The notes: generated by a model from the letters alone, not told the origin. Shown: positions 1 to 9,686, numbered from the stretch's first letter. The stretch: DNA of 64,000 nucleotides from Fluviicola sp. (GCA_002734065.2 NVXU02000043.1:47360-111359); one strand, 5' to 3'. Numbers and translations are program-made.

Positions 1-395
1 ATTGAAGAATTATGAGTGTAGTATTCTTGTTCATAACTAAATTCCGTTACTCCTGTATAAAGTCCAAGTGAAAAAGAATTCAAATCCATTAAATATGTTT
101 CACCTGTTTGAGTGCTTCTTTTATGAGAATAATTGGTGGAAATATTATTTTCAGTAATTGAATATACATATTTTTTACGAGCTACTGTTTTCGTTTTCTT
201 TCCATTCCTCAAAACATAATAGTAAATAAGCTTTCCTTTTTGCTTAATGAAAATACAATTTAAAGATTCTCCATTAGTAAACAGTATAACATCGTCAAAA
301 TCGATTGAATCATTTTTACTTGCTTGCCCATAAGAGAGAAAAAAGAACATCAATAATAAGAATGTTAAAACTGTTTTCATTAGATTTTTTTTCAT
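1..395 (-). CDS. Secreted protein of unknown function (3' end cut by window edge)
   Basis: Reading the minus strand from the ATG at 395 gives an open frame that runs off the window start without a stop. The N-terminus has two possible Met starts (395 and 380) followed by a hydrophobic stretch and SYGQAS, a typical Bacteroidota signal peptide with Q after the cleavage site, so the product is probably periplasmic or outer-membrane associated. The visible 130 residues are rich in Tyr, Thr and Lys and resemble no family I recognise. It is divergent from yyaL. Start choice between 395 and 380 is open; the hydrophobic core begins just after the second Met. Confidence 0.6.
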   Translation of the reverse strand, partial: MKKNLMKTVLTFLLLMFFFLSYGQASKNDSIDFDDVILFTNGESLNCIFIKQKGKLIYYYVLRNGKKTKTVARKKYVYSITENNISTNYSHKRSTQTGETYLMDLNSFSLGLYTGVTEFSYEQEYYTHNSS

Positions 396-476
396 AAAAA
401 TACGTTATTTTAGGCTTCTTAAGCATTGTTCAGCATGCAATTTTTTCGGTATTAATACTTCTCGACTTATAAGTAT

Positions 477-488
477 TACCTTTACCTC
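477..488 (+). promoter_or_regulatory. TAnnTTTR box four bases before the yyaL ATG
   Basis: TACCTTTA lies at 477-484, followed by four bases and then the ATG at 489. It matches the Bacteroidota -7 element TAnnTTTG except for the last base. No convincing -33 TTTG partner is seen. If used, the transcript would be leaderless or nearly so. Two imperfect arms, GGTATTAATACTT (448-460) and AAGTATTACC (471-480), can also pair just upstream. Confidence 0.4.
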
Positions 489-2543
489 ATGCAAGAATAC
501 ACCAATGAATTGATTAAAGAATCTTCTCCTTACTTGTTGCAACATGCGCATAACCCAGTAAATTGGGTAGCTTGGAGCGAGACTGTATTCGAGCAAGCAA
601 AGGCTGAAAATAAGTTGGTGCTGATTTCTGTTGGCTATTCTGCCTGTCATTGGTGCCACGTCATGGAGCACGAATGCTTCGAAGATGAGGAAGTTGCGAC
701 CTTGATGAATAAATTTTTTATCAATGTGAAAGTCGATAGGGAAGAACGACCAGATGTCGATCAGGTGTATATGACAGCAGTGCAATTGATGACGCAAAAA
801 GGAGGCTGGCCATTGAATTGTTTCACTTTGCCCGACGGCAGACCCATTTATGGCGGAACTTACTTCCCCAAAGAGCAATGGATGCATATTTTGAAGTCTT
901 TGTATCATGCGCAACAAAATGAATTGGAGAATTTGGAAGAATATGCAGCGAATTTGCTCAAAGGAATCATTGCCAGCGAGCAAATTGTCGAAATGGAAGA
1001 AAAAAAGCAGTTTGAACTTGCACATTTGGAAGAACTAATTCTTCGATGGTCCAAAAGTTTTGATGCAAATCATGGGGGAGAAACACGAGCACCGAAATTT
1101 CCACTGCCGAGCAACTATGAATTCTTGCTCGACTATGCCTTGCATTCTGACAATGAGAAAGTAAAGAATCACGTGGAATTAACCCTCGACAAATTGGCGA
1201 TGGGCGGAATTTATGACCAAGTTGGTGGTGGATTCTCTCGATATGCCGTCGATATGTTGTGGAAAGTGCCCCACTTTGAAAAAATGCTTTACGACAATGG
1301 ACAGTTACTCAGTCTGTATTCTACGGCTTATAAAACGTTTCCGAAACCACTTTACAAACGCATTGTTTACCAAACAATTAATTGGCTCGAAAGAGAAATG
1401 ATAGAAGAAAGAGCTTTGGAGTTTTCGAGCATTCGAGCCTTCGAAAGCTCCTTCTTCTCCGCTCTTGATGCCGACTCCGAAGGTGTAGAAGGAAAATTCT
1501 ACGTTTGGAACGAAAGCGAATTGCAAACAATTTTAGGTGACGATTATTCTTGGGTTCGCGACTTCTACCAAGTACAACAACGAGGATTTTGGGAAGACGG
1601 AAATTCTATTCTTCTGAGAATCAAAACGGACGAAGAAATTTGCAAAGAACAGGGAATTAGCATCGAAGAATTGGAAACGAAAATTGCGCGAATTAACGAG
1701 ACTATTTTATTTGCACGAAGCAAGAGAATTCGACCGGGTTTAGACAACAAGTGCATCACTTCTTGGAACGCAATGACCTTGAAAGGACTGTGCGATGCCT
1801 ACCAAGTTTTTGAAGAAGAACAATTTCTTTCTTTAGCACTCAAAAATGCGAATTGGTTGGTCAAAGAGCAGATGCAAGAGGACGGTTCTATTCTCCGAAT
1901 TCGCAAAAATGAAAGCGAAACTATTCAAGGCTTTTTAGATGATTACGCCCACACCATTGATGCTTTTATTTCACTTTACACCATCACTTTTGACGAAGAA
2001 TGGCTGCACCGAGCAAAGAAATTATTGGAACACACTATAAATCACAGCTTCGACGCAAAGTCAGGTATGTTCTACTACGCAGAGGCGAGCAAAGAATTAA
2101 TTGCACGCAAAATGGAAATCAATGACAACGTTATTCCCGCGAGTAATTCTGTGATGGCGAGGAATTTATTTTACTTGAGCGCTTATTTCCACGAGGAGAA
2201 TTACAAGCAGATTTCAGCACAAATGTTAGCCAATGTTTACGACGGAATGGAGAAATTTGGGTCTGGTTATTCTAACTGGGCACTATTGCTCAATCATTTT
2301 GTTTTTGGTTGCTATGAAGTCGTAATTTCAGGGGAGAATGCGAAAGAAAAAGCGAGAAAATTGATGAAGCAATCGTTTCCGAAGGTCATTTTTGCGGTTG
2401 CAGTGAAAGAATCGTCACTTCCTATTTTTGATGACAAATCCTTTAATAAAAATGCAATGATTTACGTGTGTAAAGACGGCAGTTGTTTGTTGCCAACGGA
2501 AGATGTTGAGGAGGCAATTAATGTTTTATTGGAACGCAGATGA
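489..2543 (+). CDS. yyaL: YyaL/SSP411-type thioredoxin-fold protein (DUF255)
   Basis: The 684-residue protein has the two-part layout of the YyaL / spermatogenesis-associated protein 20 family. An N-terminal thioredoxin-like domain starts with [16 protein letters not shown] and carries the CHWCHVME motif around residues 54-61. A long alpha/alpha-barrel, cellulase-like region follows and includes the conserved [17 protein letters not shown] and [14 protein letters not shown] stretches. The length is normal for the family and there is no signal peptide, so it is cytoplasmic. Its biochemical role is not established; a redox function is suggested by the Cys motif. The ATG at 489 gives the canonical N-terminus. 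The stop codon lies inside the left arm of a 30-bp inverted repeat. It is monocistronic, with convergent neighbours downstream. Confidence 0.9.
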   Translation: MQEYTNELIKESSPYLLQHAHNPVNWVAWSETVFEQAKAENKLVLISVGYSACHWCHVMEHECFEDEEVATLMNKFFINVKVDREERPDVDQVYMTAVQLMTQKGGWPLNCFTLPDGRPIYGGTYFPKEQWMHILKSLYHAQQNELENLEEYAANLLKGIIASEQIVEMEEKKQFELAHLEELILRWSKSFDANHGGETRAPKFPLPSNYEFLLDYALHSDNEKVKNHVELTLDKLAMGGIYDQVGGGFSRYAVDMLWKVPHFEKMLYDNGQLLSLYSTAYKTFPKPLYKRIVYQTINWLEREMIEERALEFSSIRAFESSFFSALDADSEGVEGKFYVWNESELQTILGDDYSWVRDFYQVQQRGFWEDGNSILLRIKTDEEICKEQGISIEELETKIARINETILFARSKRIRPGLDNKCITSWNAMTLKGLCDAYQVFEEEQFLSLALKNANWLVKEQMQEDGSILRIRKNESETIQGFLDDYAHTIDAFISLYTITFDEEWLHRAKKLLEHTINHSFDAKSGMFYYAEASKELIARKMEINDNVIPASNSVMARNLFYLSAYFHEENYKQISAQMLANVYDGMEKFGSGYSNWALLLNHFVFGCYEVVISGENAKEKARKLMKQSFPKVIFAVAVKESSLPIFDDKSFNKNAMIYVCKDGSCLLPTEDVEEAINVLLERR

Positions 2544-2708
2544 CGCTGGTTGTTATGATTTAAAAATGATTTACTTTAGATTGGATGGGTATGATTTTGG
2601 CGGAGTGTTCTTTAAGTTTTTTTGGATCGAAGCGAAATGAGTCTTTAAAAACAAAAAAATCATAACAAGAGTCAGCGTAAATCATAACAATCAGCGTCAT
2701 CTGCGTTC
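2532..2708. repeat. 30-bp inverted repeat overlapping the yyaL stop codon
   Basis: The arm at 2532-2561 (beginning GAACGCAGATGACGCTG) and the arm at 2679-2708 (ending ATCTGCGTTC) are reverse complements over 30 bases with one mismatch. They enclose 117 bases. A further partial copy of the ATCATAACA...GTCAGCG words sits at 2659-2677. The left arm contains the yyaL TGA. The transcript could form a long hairpin between the convergent genes. The layout resembles a dispersed intergenic element rather than a classical terminator, because no T-run follows. Confidence 0.7.
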
Positions 2709-2714
2709 AATTTT

Positions 2715-4061
2715 CTATCTACCCTCCAAAACAACCAAATAATGTCCCACCAACGCGTGTCTTTCAAAAGAAAGTAACCAAACGTGTAGAATATTCGGAT
2801 TGTCTTTGTCCAAATGCAATAACGGGCCGTCAATTCCAATTTTGTGACTGTCCAACCAATTACCTTCTTCATCCAACAACACACCGAAATATGGGTTTTC
2901 TCTACTGTTTAATTTTTCGTGAGAATTGCAATCCTCGTAAAACGGGTGATTCGCTATTCCCATTGAATAAGCATTGGCAGAATTAGCCTCTTCGTTAGAT
3001 AATTGAGGCAAATCTGAAAAATTCAATCCTCCAAAAATGAATTGTGTTACTTCACCATTCTCACGACTAAAAGTCATTTTCAATTCGTTAAATTCTCCTT
3101 CGTGCATCGATTTTGTTGTGCTGTATTCAATCTTTTTCAAAGAATAAAAGCGACCTAATTCTGTTGTACGAGGATCTGCTCTGTTGTAAAATCCAGGTTC
3201 AGAAAAAGTGGCAAAAAGTGAAGAATCTGTATGGAAATCAGACATTTTACTGAAGGTTTCAGGATAAATAATCGCAATTTTCTTTTTCTTTCGTTCTCCC
3301 TGCAAAGGATACATTTCGTCACTTTTGTCTGTAAATGTTACGCTTTTAGACGACTCAATTGTTCTGATCAAGGAAAGGTCTAATTGTGCATTCTCTGGAT
3401 CTTTCCAATGTTCCATGTAGGATGCGTATTTATCGAAAGAATCATCGTTTCTTTCTTTAAAAAGACCTTTGTACAATTCTTCTGGAAAATCGAACCAACC
3501 GTGGTAAAAAACTTGGTCTTTACCATCGACTTCTGTGTAGAAAAACAATTCCCACAAGTATGAACTCAGGCAGTTTCTTGCTAAATCAATGCGAGAAATG
3601 ATCTCTCCGTTAACGGTGTAATTTCTTGGGAGAATGGCCGCCAAATCTTCGCCTGTCCACTTCACTTGGTTGCGATTCCATTCTTGGTTAACCACTGAAA
3701 TTAAGGTCATGTAATCATCGCCTTTTGCGCAATGCGGAATCGAAGGAATAAACTCCATCAAATGAATGTCAGTCATTATTACGGTGTCATCTTCGGCGTT
3801 GCTCGGGAATATTGTGATGTCAAAAGCATGCTCTTTTTCTTCAAAAGAAATAGATTCCATGACTGTTTCTGTGCTTTTTGGATGGCGAATACTGATGTCA
3901 GGATTGTCAGGATATTCTTCATCTGACAACTCACGAAGTGTAGCTGACGAAACCTTTGCAAACTCCTGACTGACAATGGCTTCGGACGATTCAGAGCTTG
4001 CTATGTCAGAGCATGATGCTAAAATAAGTAAGGAAAATAAAAAGTAAAGTGCGTTTTTCAT
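2715..4061 (-). CDS. Lipoprotein of unknown function
   Basis: The frame is open as far upstream as 4268, but the Met at 4061 starts a classical lipoprotein signal (MKNALYFLFSLLILASC, lipidated Cys at residue 17), so the upstream extension is unlikely to be translated. The mature part, about 430 residues, begins with an acidic Ser-rich linker and contains no motif I recognise. It is probably anchored in the outer or inner membrane facing the periplasm. A TATCTTTA box sits exactly four bases before this ATG, which supports the start. It follows the Omp85-like gene on the same strand after 113 bases, so it may be a separate transcription unit. Confidence 0.75.
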   Translation of the reverse strand: MKNALYFLFSLLILASCSDIASSESSEAIVSQEFAKVSSATLRELSDEEYPDNPDISIRHPKSTETVMESISFEEKEHAFDITIFPSNAEDDTVIMTDIHLMEFIPSIPHCAKGDDYMTLISVVNQEWNRNQVKWTGEDLAAILPRNYTVNGEIISRIDLARNCLSSYLWELFFYTEVDGKDQVFYHGWFDFPEELYKGLFKERNDDSFDKYASYMEHWKDPENAQLDLSLIRTIESSKSVTFTDKSDEMYPLQGERKKKKIAIIYPETFSKMSDFHTDSSLFATFSEPGFYNRADPRTTELGRFYSLKKIEYSTTKSMHEGEFNELKMTFSRENGEVTQFIFGGLNFSDLPQLSNEEANSANAYSMGIANHPFYEDCNSHEKLNSRENPYFGVLLDEEGNWLDSHKIGIDGPLLHLDKDNPNILHVWLLSFERHALVGHYLVVLEGR

Positions 4062-4073
4062 GGGGTAAAGATA
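4062..4073 (-). promoter_or_regulatory. TAnnTTTR box four bases before the lipoprotein ATG
   Basis: On the minus strand TATCTTTA (4073-4066) is followed by CCCC and the ATG at 4061. It has the same box and spacing as those before yyaL, the histidine kinase and the 10440 gene. No -33 partner is visible. Confidence 0.4.
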
Positions 4074-4174
4074 GAATTTAAAATTGATGCGCTCGTGCAT
4101 CTCGGCTACCGCTCGATGACCACTCGCTGTTTGATTTTTCGATGTGGTAATGTTGTCCTTAAGAAAAAAGTATT

Positions 4175-5431
4175 CTAAAAAAATTGTCCAAAACCAAAGG
4201 TAAGCCCTTGCTGTTTTGTATTCGTTACATTCACAGAATAATCCACACGCAAACTGGTATTGTACCATTTCTTTAGTCGAAAACGAATGCCGCCACCAGA
4301 AAATAAATGCGTTTCAGGTTGGTTAAAAAAGGTGCTTAACCTTTCTCCAGGAGCTCTAATCGCCCCATAATCTGTAAAAACAACTCCTTGAATGGAAAAA
4401 TAATCGTTTCGATACACCGTGTGACGGTATTCTACGTTAATTATCCATTCTGCGGTACCTCTTTCAACTCTGTTTCCAACTCCTCTGACATTTAGAAAAC
4501 CATCCAATACAAAGGGAGAAAAAGGACTGAAATTATTGGTTGAAATGCCAAATTTTGTATTCAAAGCAAGGTTCCCATTATTCCCAAACATTTTATACAT
4601 TGAAACTTGTGCAGTCGTCTTAAAAAAACGAGCATCCGGAAAATTATTCGTTCCTATATATTCTGCAAATAATTGATATTTGACACCTTCTAATAATTCA
4701 TAAACGTATTCAATTTTATTGTAGTCTAAACTCGTTCTTACCTGAAATTTATTAAAATTAAAAGGCATAATATAGTCGAGAATGGCAGAATCGATTTGCT
4801 CGTAACGCTCGTACATATATTGTCCTCCAATGCTTGCTCTTAAATAGTTGTTCAACCAAAAAAAGAGTCCTGCGGAGGCTGCGTAATTGTCAAAATTAAA
4901 AGAACTAACCGTGTCTTTAAAATAAAGAGGTTCTACGGTAGAATATTTAGACAAAGATGCCTCATGACCTGTGAGTTTGTTAGAATGCCTTTTCTGAGAA
5001 TGGAAAACACTGAAAGAATGTCTGTCATAATATTGATAGACAGCACCAAAATTTTGCACTCGACCTAAGAAGTTAATCTGGTTAAATCCTGCGTTGATTT
5101 TTAGTTGGTCATCGAAGCCAGAAATGCTAAAAATGGGATACAAATACCGCGCTTCCCTGATGACAAAAACAACCGACATTGTTGAGTCAGAAAGTAAACT
5201 TACTTCAGAATGAACCTCGAAAAAGAGGTTTAAATTGCGCAACAAAAACACGTCTTGTGCAACAATCGCCGAGTCGTATTCATCATTGACTTTTGTGTCA
5301 AGCAGTGAGATTAAATAATCAGGGTTCGTCTTTGCAAGCCCTTCAAAGTCAACCCTACCAACGGTTGTGGCGTGTGTGTTGCTACAAGCAATAATGATAA
5401 GATAGAAAATTAGGAAAATTCTCTGACTCAT
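4175..5431 (-). CDS. Omp85/BamA-family outer membrane protein, short form
   Basis: The 418-residue protein has a signal peptide, then a single POTRA-like region (about residues 24-95, beginning VGRVDFEGL), then a beta-barrel that ends in Phe-Phe as outer-membrane barrels do. The VRGVGNR stretch near residues 315-321 corresponds to the VRGF lid-loop motif of the Omp85 superfamily, and the terminal strands (VVFTDYGAI, FGFGQFF) fit a surface-antigen D15 domain. It is much shorter than BamA (five POTRAs) and closer in size to FhaC/TamA-like or patatin-associated barrels, so it is a specialised member. Its ATG overlaps the stop of the DUF547-barrel gene by one base (TAATG), which implies translational coupling. 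A joint role in export or assembly is inferred only. Confidence 0.75.
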   Translation of the reverse strand: MSQRIFLIFYLIIIACSNTHATTVGRVDFEGLAKTNPDYLISLLDTKVNDEYDSAIVAQDVFLLRNLNLFFEVHSEVSLLSDSTMSVVFVIREARYLYPIFSISGFDDQLKINAGFNQINFLGRVQNFGAVYQYYDRHSFSVFHSQKRHSNKLTGHEASLSKYSTVEPLYFKDTVSSFNFDNYAASAGLFFWLNNYLRASIGGQYMYERYEQIDSAILDYIMPFNFNKFQVRTSLDYNKIEYVYELLEGVKYQLFAEYIGTNNFPDARFFKTTAQVSMYKMFGNNGNLALNTKFGISTNNFSPFSPFVLDGFLNVRGVGNRVERGTAEWIINVEYRHTVYRNDYFSIQGVVFTDYGAIRAPGERLSTFFNQPETHLFSGGGIRFRLKKWYNTSLRVDYSVNVTNTKQQGLTFGFGQFF

Positions 5432-7026
5432 TATTTTGTCAAATATTTAATGCCGATGTTGAAGGTGCTTCCCAAGCCTGCGTTTCTGGACCTCCAGAAG
5501 TTGGTGTACAAAAATTCGAGGTTAAGATTGGACAATAACTGGTATTTAAACCCAAGACCCGAAGCTGTGTAATTCGATGGAATAACCCAGTCCGTTGCGG
5601 GAGAATTCTGGTCAATATTATTGGTCAATCGAGGGACATGCTGTGTCATTGCGTAAACAGTAATCTTGTTGGTTGGGAAGTAACTAAAAAACACATTCAT
5701 CGGAATATCGAGCATGCCAATTTGATCTTTGTTAATTCTAAAACGGTACAAAAAGTCCAGTTCTGTAAACAACTGAAATTTGCGAAAATTCTTGGTGTAG
5801 AACAACTGATTCCACCAAGTAATTCTGTTCCAATCTGCCCAGAATAAATTCTGCTGAGAAGGACCGTTAAATCCTTCGGGGTGCTTAATTGTTGGTCCAG
5901 AAACGGTGCTTTGAATGGTGAAGTCGTTGACACCTTTGAATGGTTGCCATTTTAAACGCAAACCCACCGAGGTCACTCCAAAACGCGTTGAATCATTGTT
6001 GGTATAGGCAAAAGCGTTGCGAATTCCGCCTGCTGTTGAGTCCGTTGATCTACCCGAAGAGCGCAAAGAGATGTCAAGACCGAGGTTGATTCGTTTGTTT
6101 TTGCTCACGCCCATCGTAATTTGAAACAAATGCGTCATAAACGTGGTTCTGTAACCCGAAAAACTCTCTCCTTGCCAGTTCTGCTTGTTTTCGGTGTACA
6201 TAGAATTGAATAAAGTCAGGTCGAACTTGCCTTTAGCAAGTAAACTTCCTGCGGTAAAAAGTTGTAAATCGACTTGATTATCTTCTAAGGGAATAAAATG
6301 ACTAGGGAGGGAGTCGCTTACTGAAGCCACGTCATTCAAGGTCCAATCGTAGGGATAATACTTTATTTTATGGCTACCGTCAAAATCATTGACGCGATAA
6401 TTGTTGATGTATTCAATGACCTCTTGTTTATTCTTTCCGAAGTCAGAACCGTACCATTCAAAAATTTGCGAAAGATAAACCGTCTTTTCAGCATCTTTTT
6501 GATAAACGAAGGCATCATCATTTAACGCTGCGACTGTTTGTTTGTCGAGTTGCTCGTGTAAATTCTCGGGCGTATAGGCATAATTCGCAATTGGTGGACA
6601 ACTAACCGCACCACAAACAAGGACAAAATGCAACCTCGGATCTTTGTAAACAGGTCGCAATAGTTTATTCTCAATGGCATCTAACGAGATTTTTTCTCCA
6701 TTAAGAAGTTGCGTTTTATCGGTAAAAAATCCACCGTCATCTGAGGGAGAATTAAAAGGAATTTGTTGAGATACTTTTCTTATCACAAATAAGTTATACG
6801 CATTGATGAGATAGGCTTTTTTTTCTTCCTCAGACGGAGAATAATTCGCTAAATGTTCTATCAATTTAGGAAGTCTTTCATCCGTTGAAGCGGCTATATA
6901 ATCGACACGATTATTTTGGCAAGTAGTTGCGAAAAAAGTATTTGCCTCTGTGAAAAAATCAAATTCAAGCTGAGAACGCACTGATAGTGAGAAGATTAAT
7001 GCAAAAACAATAAAAATAAATTTCAT
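5431..7026 (-). CDS. DUF547 domain fused to a C-terminal outer-membrane beta-barrel
   Basis: A signal peptide (MKFIFIVFALIFSLSVRSQ) is followed by a DUF547 domain across roughly residues 25-230. The recognisable pieces are KKAYLINAYNLFVI and DPRLHFVLVCGAVSCPP, the latter being the Cys-containing core of the family. From about residue 250 the sequence switches to alternating aromatic/hydrophobic strands and ends like an outer-membrane barrel (FNIGIKYLTK). Most DUF547 proteins I know of are shorter and lack a barrel, so this reads as a fusion that would tether the domain to the outer membrane. It is the middle gene of histidine kinase - DUF547 - Omp85, 45 bases after the kinase and overlapping the Omp85 gene. 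The activity of DUF547 is not established. Confidence 0.75.
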   Translation of the reverse strand: MKFIFIVFALIFSLSVRSQLEFDFFTEANTFFATTCQNNRVDYIAASTDERLPKLIEHLANYSPSEEEKKAYLINAYNLFVIRKVSQQIPFNSPSDDGGFFTDKTQLLNGEKISLDAIENKLLRPVYKDPRLHFVLVCGAVSCPPIANYAYTPENLHEQLDKQTVAALNDDAFVYQKDAEKTVYLSQIFEWYGSDFGKNKQEVIEYINNYRVNDFDGSHKIKYYPYDWTLNDVASVSDSLPSHFIPLEDNQVDLQLFTAGSLLAKGKFDLTLFNSMYTENKQNWQGESFSGYRTTFMTHLFQITMGVSKNKRINLGLDISLRSSGRSTDSTAGGIRNAFAYTNNDSTRFGVTSVGLRLKWQPFKGVNDFTIQSTVSGPTIKHPEGFNGPSQQNLFWADWNRITWWNQLFYTKNFRKFQLFTELDFLYRFRINKDQIGMLDIPMNVFFSYFPTNKITVYAMTQHVPRLTNNIDQNSPATDWVIPSNYTASGLGFKYQLLSNLNLEFLYTNFWRSRNAGLGSTFNIGIKYLTK

Positions 7027-7071
7027 AAGACCTCTTGTTAATTTAATAGGTTCGATTTCGTCGTTTAGTTC

Positions 7072-8421
7072 TTACGACTTACTCGGAAAGAAAATAGTAA
7101 ACATTGTTCCTTTACCGACAACACTCTTTACTTTAATGATTGCTTTGTGTTCAGAAAGAATTTTTTTCACGTAATACAAACCAAGACCAAAACCTTTTAC
7201 ATCGTGTAAATTTCCAGTTGGAACACGGTAGAATTTATCAAAAATAAATTTCAAATTCTCACGCTTAATTCCGATGCCATTGTCTTCAACACTTATTGTA
7301 AAACCCTTGCTCGATGATTCTGTCATAATTGTAATAACGGAAGAATCTTGACAATATTTAGTGGCATTATCGACCAGGTTGTAAATTACATTGGTTATGT
7401 GAATAGGGTCAACGTATATCATGGGGTTATCAGCATTCAAATTTAGATTAATTTCAACCTTTTTATCCGCTGGGTTAAATTCAATGCTGTCTTTTACCTC
7501 GTTGAGTAACTCGTGTACATTGAACGTTTCTTTTTTAAGGCTAATTTCTTGCTTGTCGAGTTTTGCCACATTGAGAACACGTTCCACTTGATTTTCTAAT
7601 CGTTTATTCTCTTTAAAAATAAGACTTGCGTATTTTTTTATTTTTTCTTTGTCATCATCCTCTTTTGCACGCAATATCATTTCAGAAGAAAGCCCAATGG
7701 TAGATATTGGCGTTTTCAATTCATGCGTCATGTTATTAATGAAATCTGTTTTTATTTCTGACAACTTTTTCTGCTTAAAAATAACAGATACGGTGTAGCC
7801 AAAAAAGAGCAAAACAAGAACAACAATGGCACTCAAGTATAGATAGGGAGAATAGGATTGCGTTTCGATTTCGGTCTTTGCATCATTGTCAACCCCGGGG
7901 AAATAAACGGTGAAATAGTGTCCATCTTTCTTCCATTTCTGTATTTCAGAGCTCATTCCGTTCAGCGTATCGACATCGTGAAAGGCTTGGGAATCTTCTG
8001 CAAATTGAATGAGGTTGCCATAGACAATAGAGTCTGTAAAACAGTCGTAAATGCCATATTGGAAGTTTTGATGCACATTTTGAGCGTAAAACTCTCTTTT
8101 TAGAAGGTTTTCGAGGTAAAAAGGATGTAATTCTTCGTTGATATCCACAGAAAAGTAATTGGCTTCCACTTGTTTTACGGCACCAAATAAGTCAGAGCTG
8201 TCTCGTGTTAATTCTGAAATTTCTTCAAGAACATTACGCAAAGCAATATTAACGTGTTCTTCAAAATGAACAACATTGAGGCTGTCTTCTCTTGCTTGAA
8301 TGGCTAATGTTGTCTCATGCAGTGAAGTCGTGCTTTTTATCCAGAATATCTGCACAATCAAAATACTGAGCACAGAAAGTATCCCAAGGATAATCACAGC
8401 ATTGATTGTTCTTCTATTCAT
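7072..8421 (-). CDS. Membrane sensor histidine kinase (HisKA type)
   Basis: The 449-residue protein has two membrane segments (about residues 8-28 and 193-213) enclosing an extracytoplasmic sensor region without a recognisable fold. A HisKA dimerisation/phosphoacceptor helix follows, with FINNMTHELKTPIS (phospho-accepting His at 233). An HATPase_c domain then shows the N box (DNATKYC), DNGIGIKRENL and GFGLGLYYVKKI. No response regulator lies next to it, so its partner must be elsewhere; in this phylum it is often an OmpR-type regulator encoded separately. It is first in a minus-strand set with the DUF547-barrel and Omp85 genes, which may be co-transcribed with it. A TATATTTA box precedes the ATG by four bases. 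Confidence 0.9.
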   Translation of the reverse strand: MNRRTINAVIILGILSVLSILIVQIFWIKSTTSLHETTLAIQAREDSLNVVHFEEHVNIALRNVLEEISELTRDSSDLFGAVKQVEANYFSVDINEELHPFYLENLLKREFYAQNVHQNFQYGIYDCFTDSIVYGNLIQFAEDSQAFHDVDTLNGMSSEIQKWKKDGHYFTVYFPGVDNDAKTEIETQSYSPYLYLSAIVVLVLLFFGYTVSVIFKQKKLSEIKTDFINNMTHELKTPISTIGLSSEMILRAKEDDDKEKIKKYASLIFKENKRLENQVERVLNVAKLDKQEISLKKETFNVHELLNEVKDSIEFNPADKKVEINLNLNADNPMIYVDPIHITNVIYNLVDNATKYCQDSSVITIMTESSSKGFTISVEDNGIGIKRENLKFIFDKFYRVPTGNLHDVKGFGLGLYYVKKILSEHKAIIKVKSVVGKGTMFTIFFPSKS

Positions 8422-8433
8422 GATGTAAATATA
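8422..8433 (-). promoter_or_regulatory. TAnnTTTR box four bases before the histidine kinase ATG
   Basis: The minus strand reads TATATTTA (8433-8426), CATC, then the ATG at 8421. It fits the recurring pattern of a -7-like box exactly four bases upstream of the start codon. Confidence 0.4.
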
Positions 8434-8519
8434 GGGTTTAAAAAAATGAAAAATTAAGAATTAAGAATGAAAAAATGAGATTCTCGATTTTGAGGAACTA
8501 GTATTAAATGTCTGCTTCT

Positions 8520-8566
8520 TCCCCCTTTGGAGGAGAAAAAGCGAAAGCTTTTGATGACTAGGGGGA
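8520..8566. repeat. Short inverted repeat in the kinase/reductase intergenic region
   Basis: TCCCCCT (8520-8526) and AGGGGGA (8560-8566) pair across a 33-base spacer that contains GCGAAAGC. The surrounding 8422-8675 gap otherwise holds A-rich simple words (AATTAAGAATTAAGAATG around 8450-8470) and no gene. The C-run/G-run composition stands out from the AT-rich surroundings and looks like a dispersed intergenic element rather than a terminator. Confidence 0.35.
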
Positions 8567-8675
8567 GGATTTAGTATTCTAAATGTTTAAAAAGAACCAA
8601 CACTTAATGTCTCAGAGCACCTCTCGCAGGTCAATTAAATCAATGCTTTCGAGAGTTTGCAAAGAAAAAAAACTC

Positions 8676-9686
8676 CTAAAACCCTGTCACTCCATTAACG
8701 GTCGTGTATTTTAAAACGTTCTTTTTTTCTGGGTGAATTCTCGCAAAAGCAGACTGAACAGCCAAAGTTCCTTCGTGAAAACCGCAAAGAATCAATTTCA
8801 ACTTATTTTCATAAATGTTGATATCACCAACAGCATAAATTCCGGGGATATTGGTTGAATAATCAAGCGTGTCAACTTTGATGGCATTTTTTTCGATTTC
8901 TAAATCCCATTCTCCAATAGGACCAAGACTTGGTTTTAATCCAAAAAGAGGAATAAAATGATCGGTTTCTTTGATGAATTCGCCGTCTCTTTTGTGCTTT
9001 ATGGTTAGGCTTTCTAATTTATCAGAACCATTGATTCCTTTCACTTCTGCTTCGGTAATCAAGTTGATTTTCCCTGTTTCAGCGAGGTCAATTACCTTCT
9101 GCACAGAATCTAAATGCCCTCTAAAAGAGGCACTTCTGTGAACCAATGTAACCTCACTTGCAATGTTTTTTTCTGTTAAGAAAATGGCCCAATCTAAGGC
9201 TGAATCTCCACCGCCAGCGATTACGCAACGCTTATTTCTATACATTTCAGGGTCTTTGATGATGTATTCGACACCTTTATCTTCATAAAAGTCAAGGTTC
9301 TCAATCGGTGGTTTACGAGGTTCAAAAACACCAAGCCCACCAGCAATCATAATGATTGGTGCTTCGTGTTTTGTTCCTTTAATGGTTGTAACAATAAAAG
9401 TATCATCCTCCGTTTTGTCTATTTTAACTGCTGCTTCTCCCAAAGTAAATCCAGGTTTGAAAGGCTTGATTTGCGTCATTAAGTTATCCACCAATTCTCC
9501 CGCCAAAATAGAGGGGAATCCAGGGATGTCGTAAATCGGTTTCTTTGGGTAAATTTCCGAACATTGACCGCCAGGTTGAGGCAAAGAGTCAATCAAATGG
9601 CATTTTAGTTTTAACAATCCTGCCTCGAACACGGTAAAAAGGCCAACAGGACCTGCTCCGATGATAATTATATCTGTTTTAATCAT
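8676..9686 (-). CDS. Ferredoxin/flavodoxin-NADP(+) reductase, thioredoxin-reductase-like
   Basis: The 336-residue flavoprotein has an N-terminal FAD-binding Rossmann motif (IIIGAGPVGLF, residues 6-16), the PGGQCSEIYP and DIPGFP stretches, an NAD(P)-binding motif (CVIAGGGDSALDW) and the C-terminal FAD motif GIYAVGDI. It follows the thioredoxin reductase layout but lacks the CxxC redox pair between the domains. That absence marks the TrxR-like ferredoxin-NADP reductases (YumC/FNR type), which pass electrons between NADPH and ferredoxin or flavodoxin in the cytoplasm. It is monocistronic, with its own TAATTTTG promoter box at 9706-9713. Confidence 0.85.
   Translation of the reverse strand: MIKTDIIIIGAGPVGLFTVFEAGLLKLKCHLIDSLPQPGGQCSEIYPKKPIYDIPGFPSILAGELVDNLMTQIKPFKPGFTLGEAAVKIDKTEDDTFIVTTIKGTKHEAPIIMIAGGLGVFEPRKPPIENLDFYEDKGVEYIIKDPEMYRNKRCVIAGGGDSALDWAIFLTEKNIASEVTLVHRSASFRGHLDSVQKVIDLAETGKINLITEAEVKGINGSDKLESLTIKHKRDGEFIKETDHFIPLFGLKPSLGPIGEWDLEIEKNAIKVDTLDYSTNIPGIYAVGDINIYENKLKLILCGFHEGTLAVQSAFARIHPEKKNVLKYTTVNGVTGF

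Noticed and set aside
405..1025. 206-residue minus-strand open frame opposite yyaL
   Set aside because: It lies antisense to the strongly conserved thioredoxin-like domain and has no signal or family features; it is a frame shadow.
4062..4268. N-terminal extension of the 2715-4061 lipoprotein
   Set aside because: The extra residues do not resemble a signal or domain, would overlap the Omp85 gene, and would bury the lipobox.
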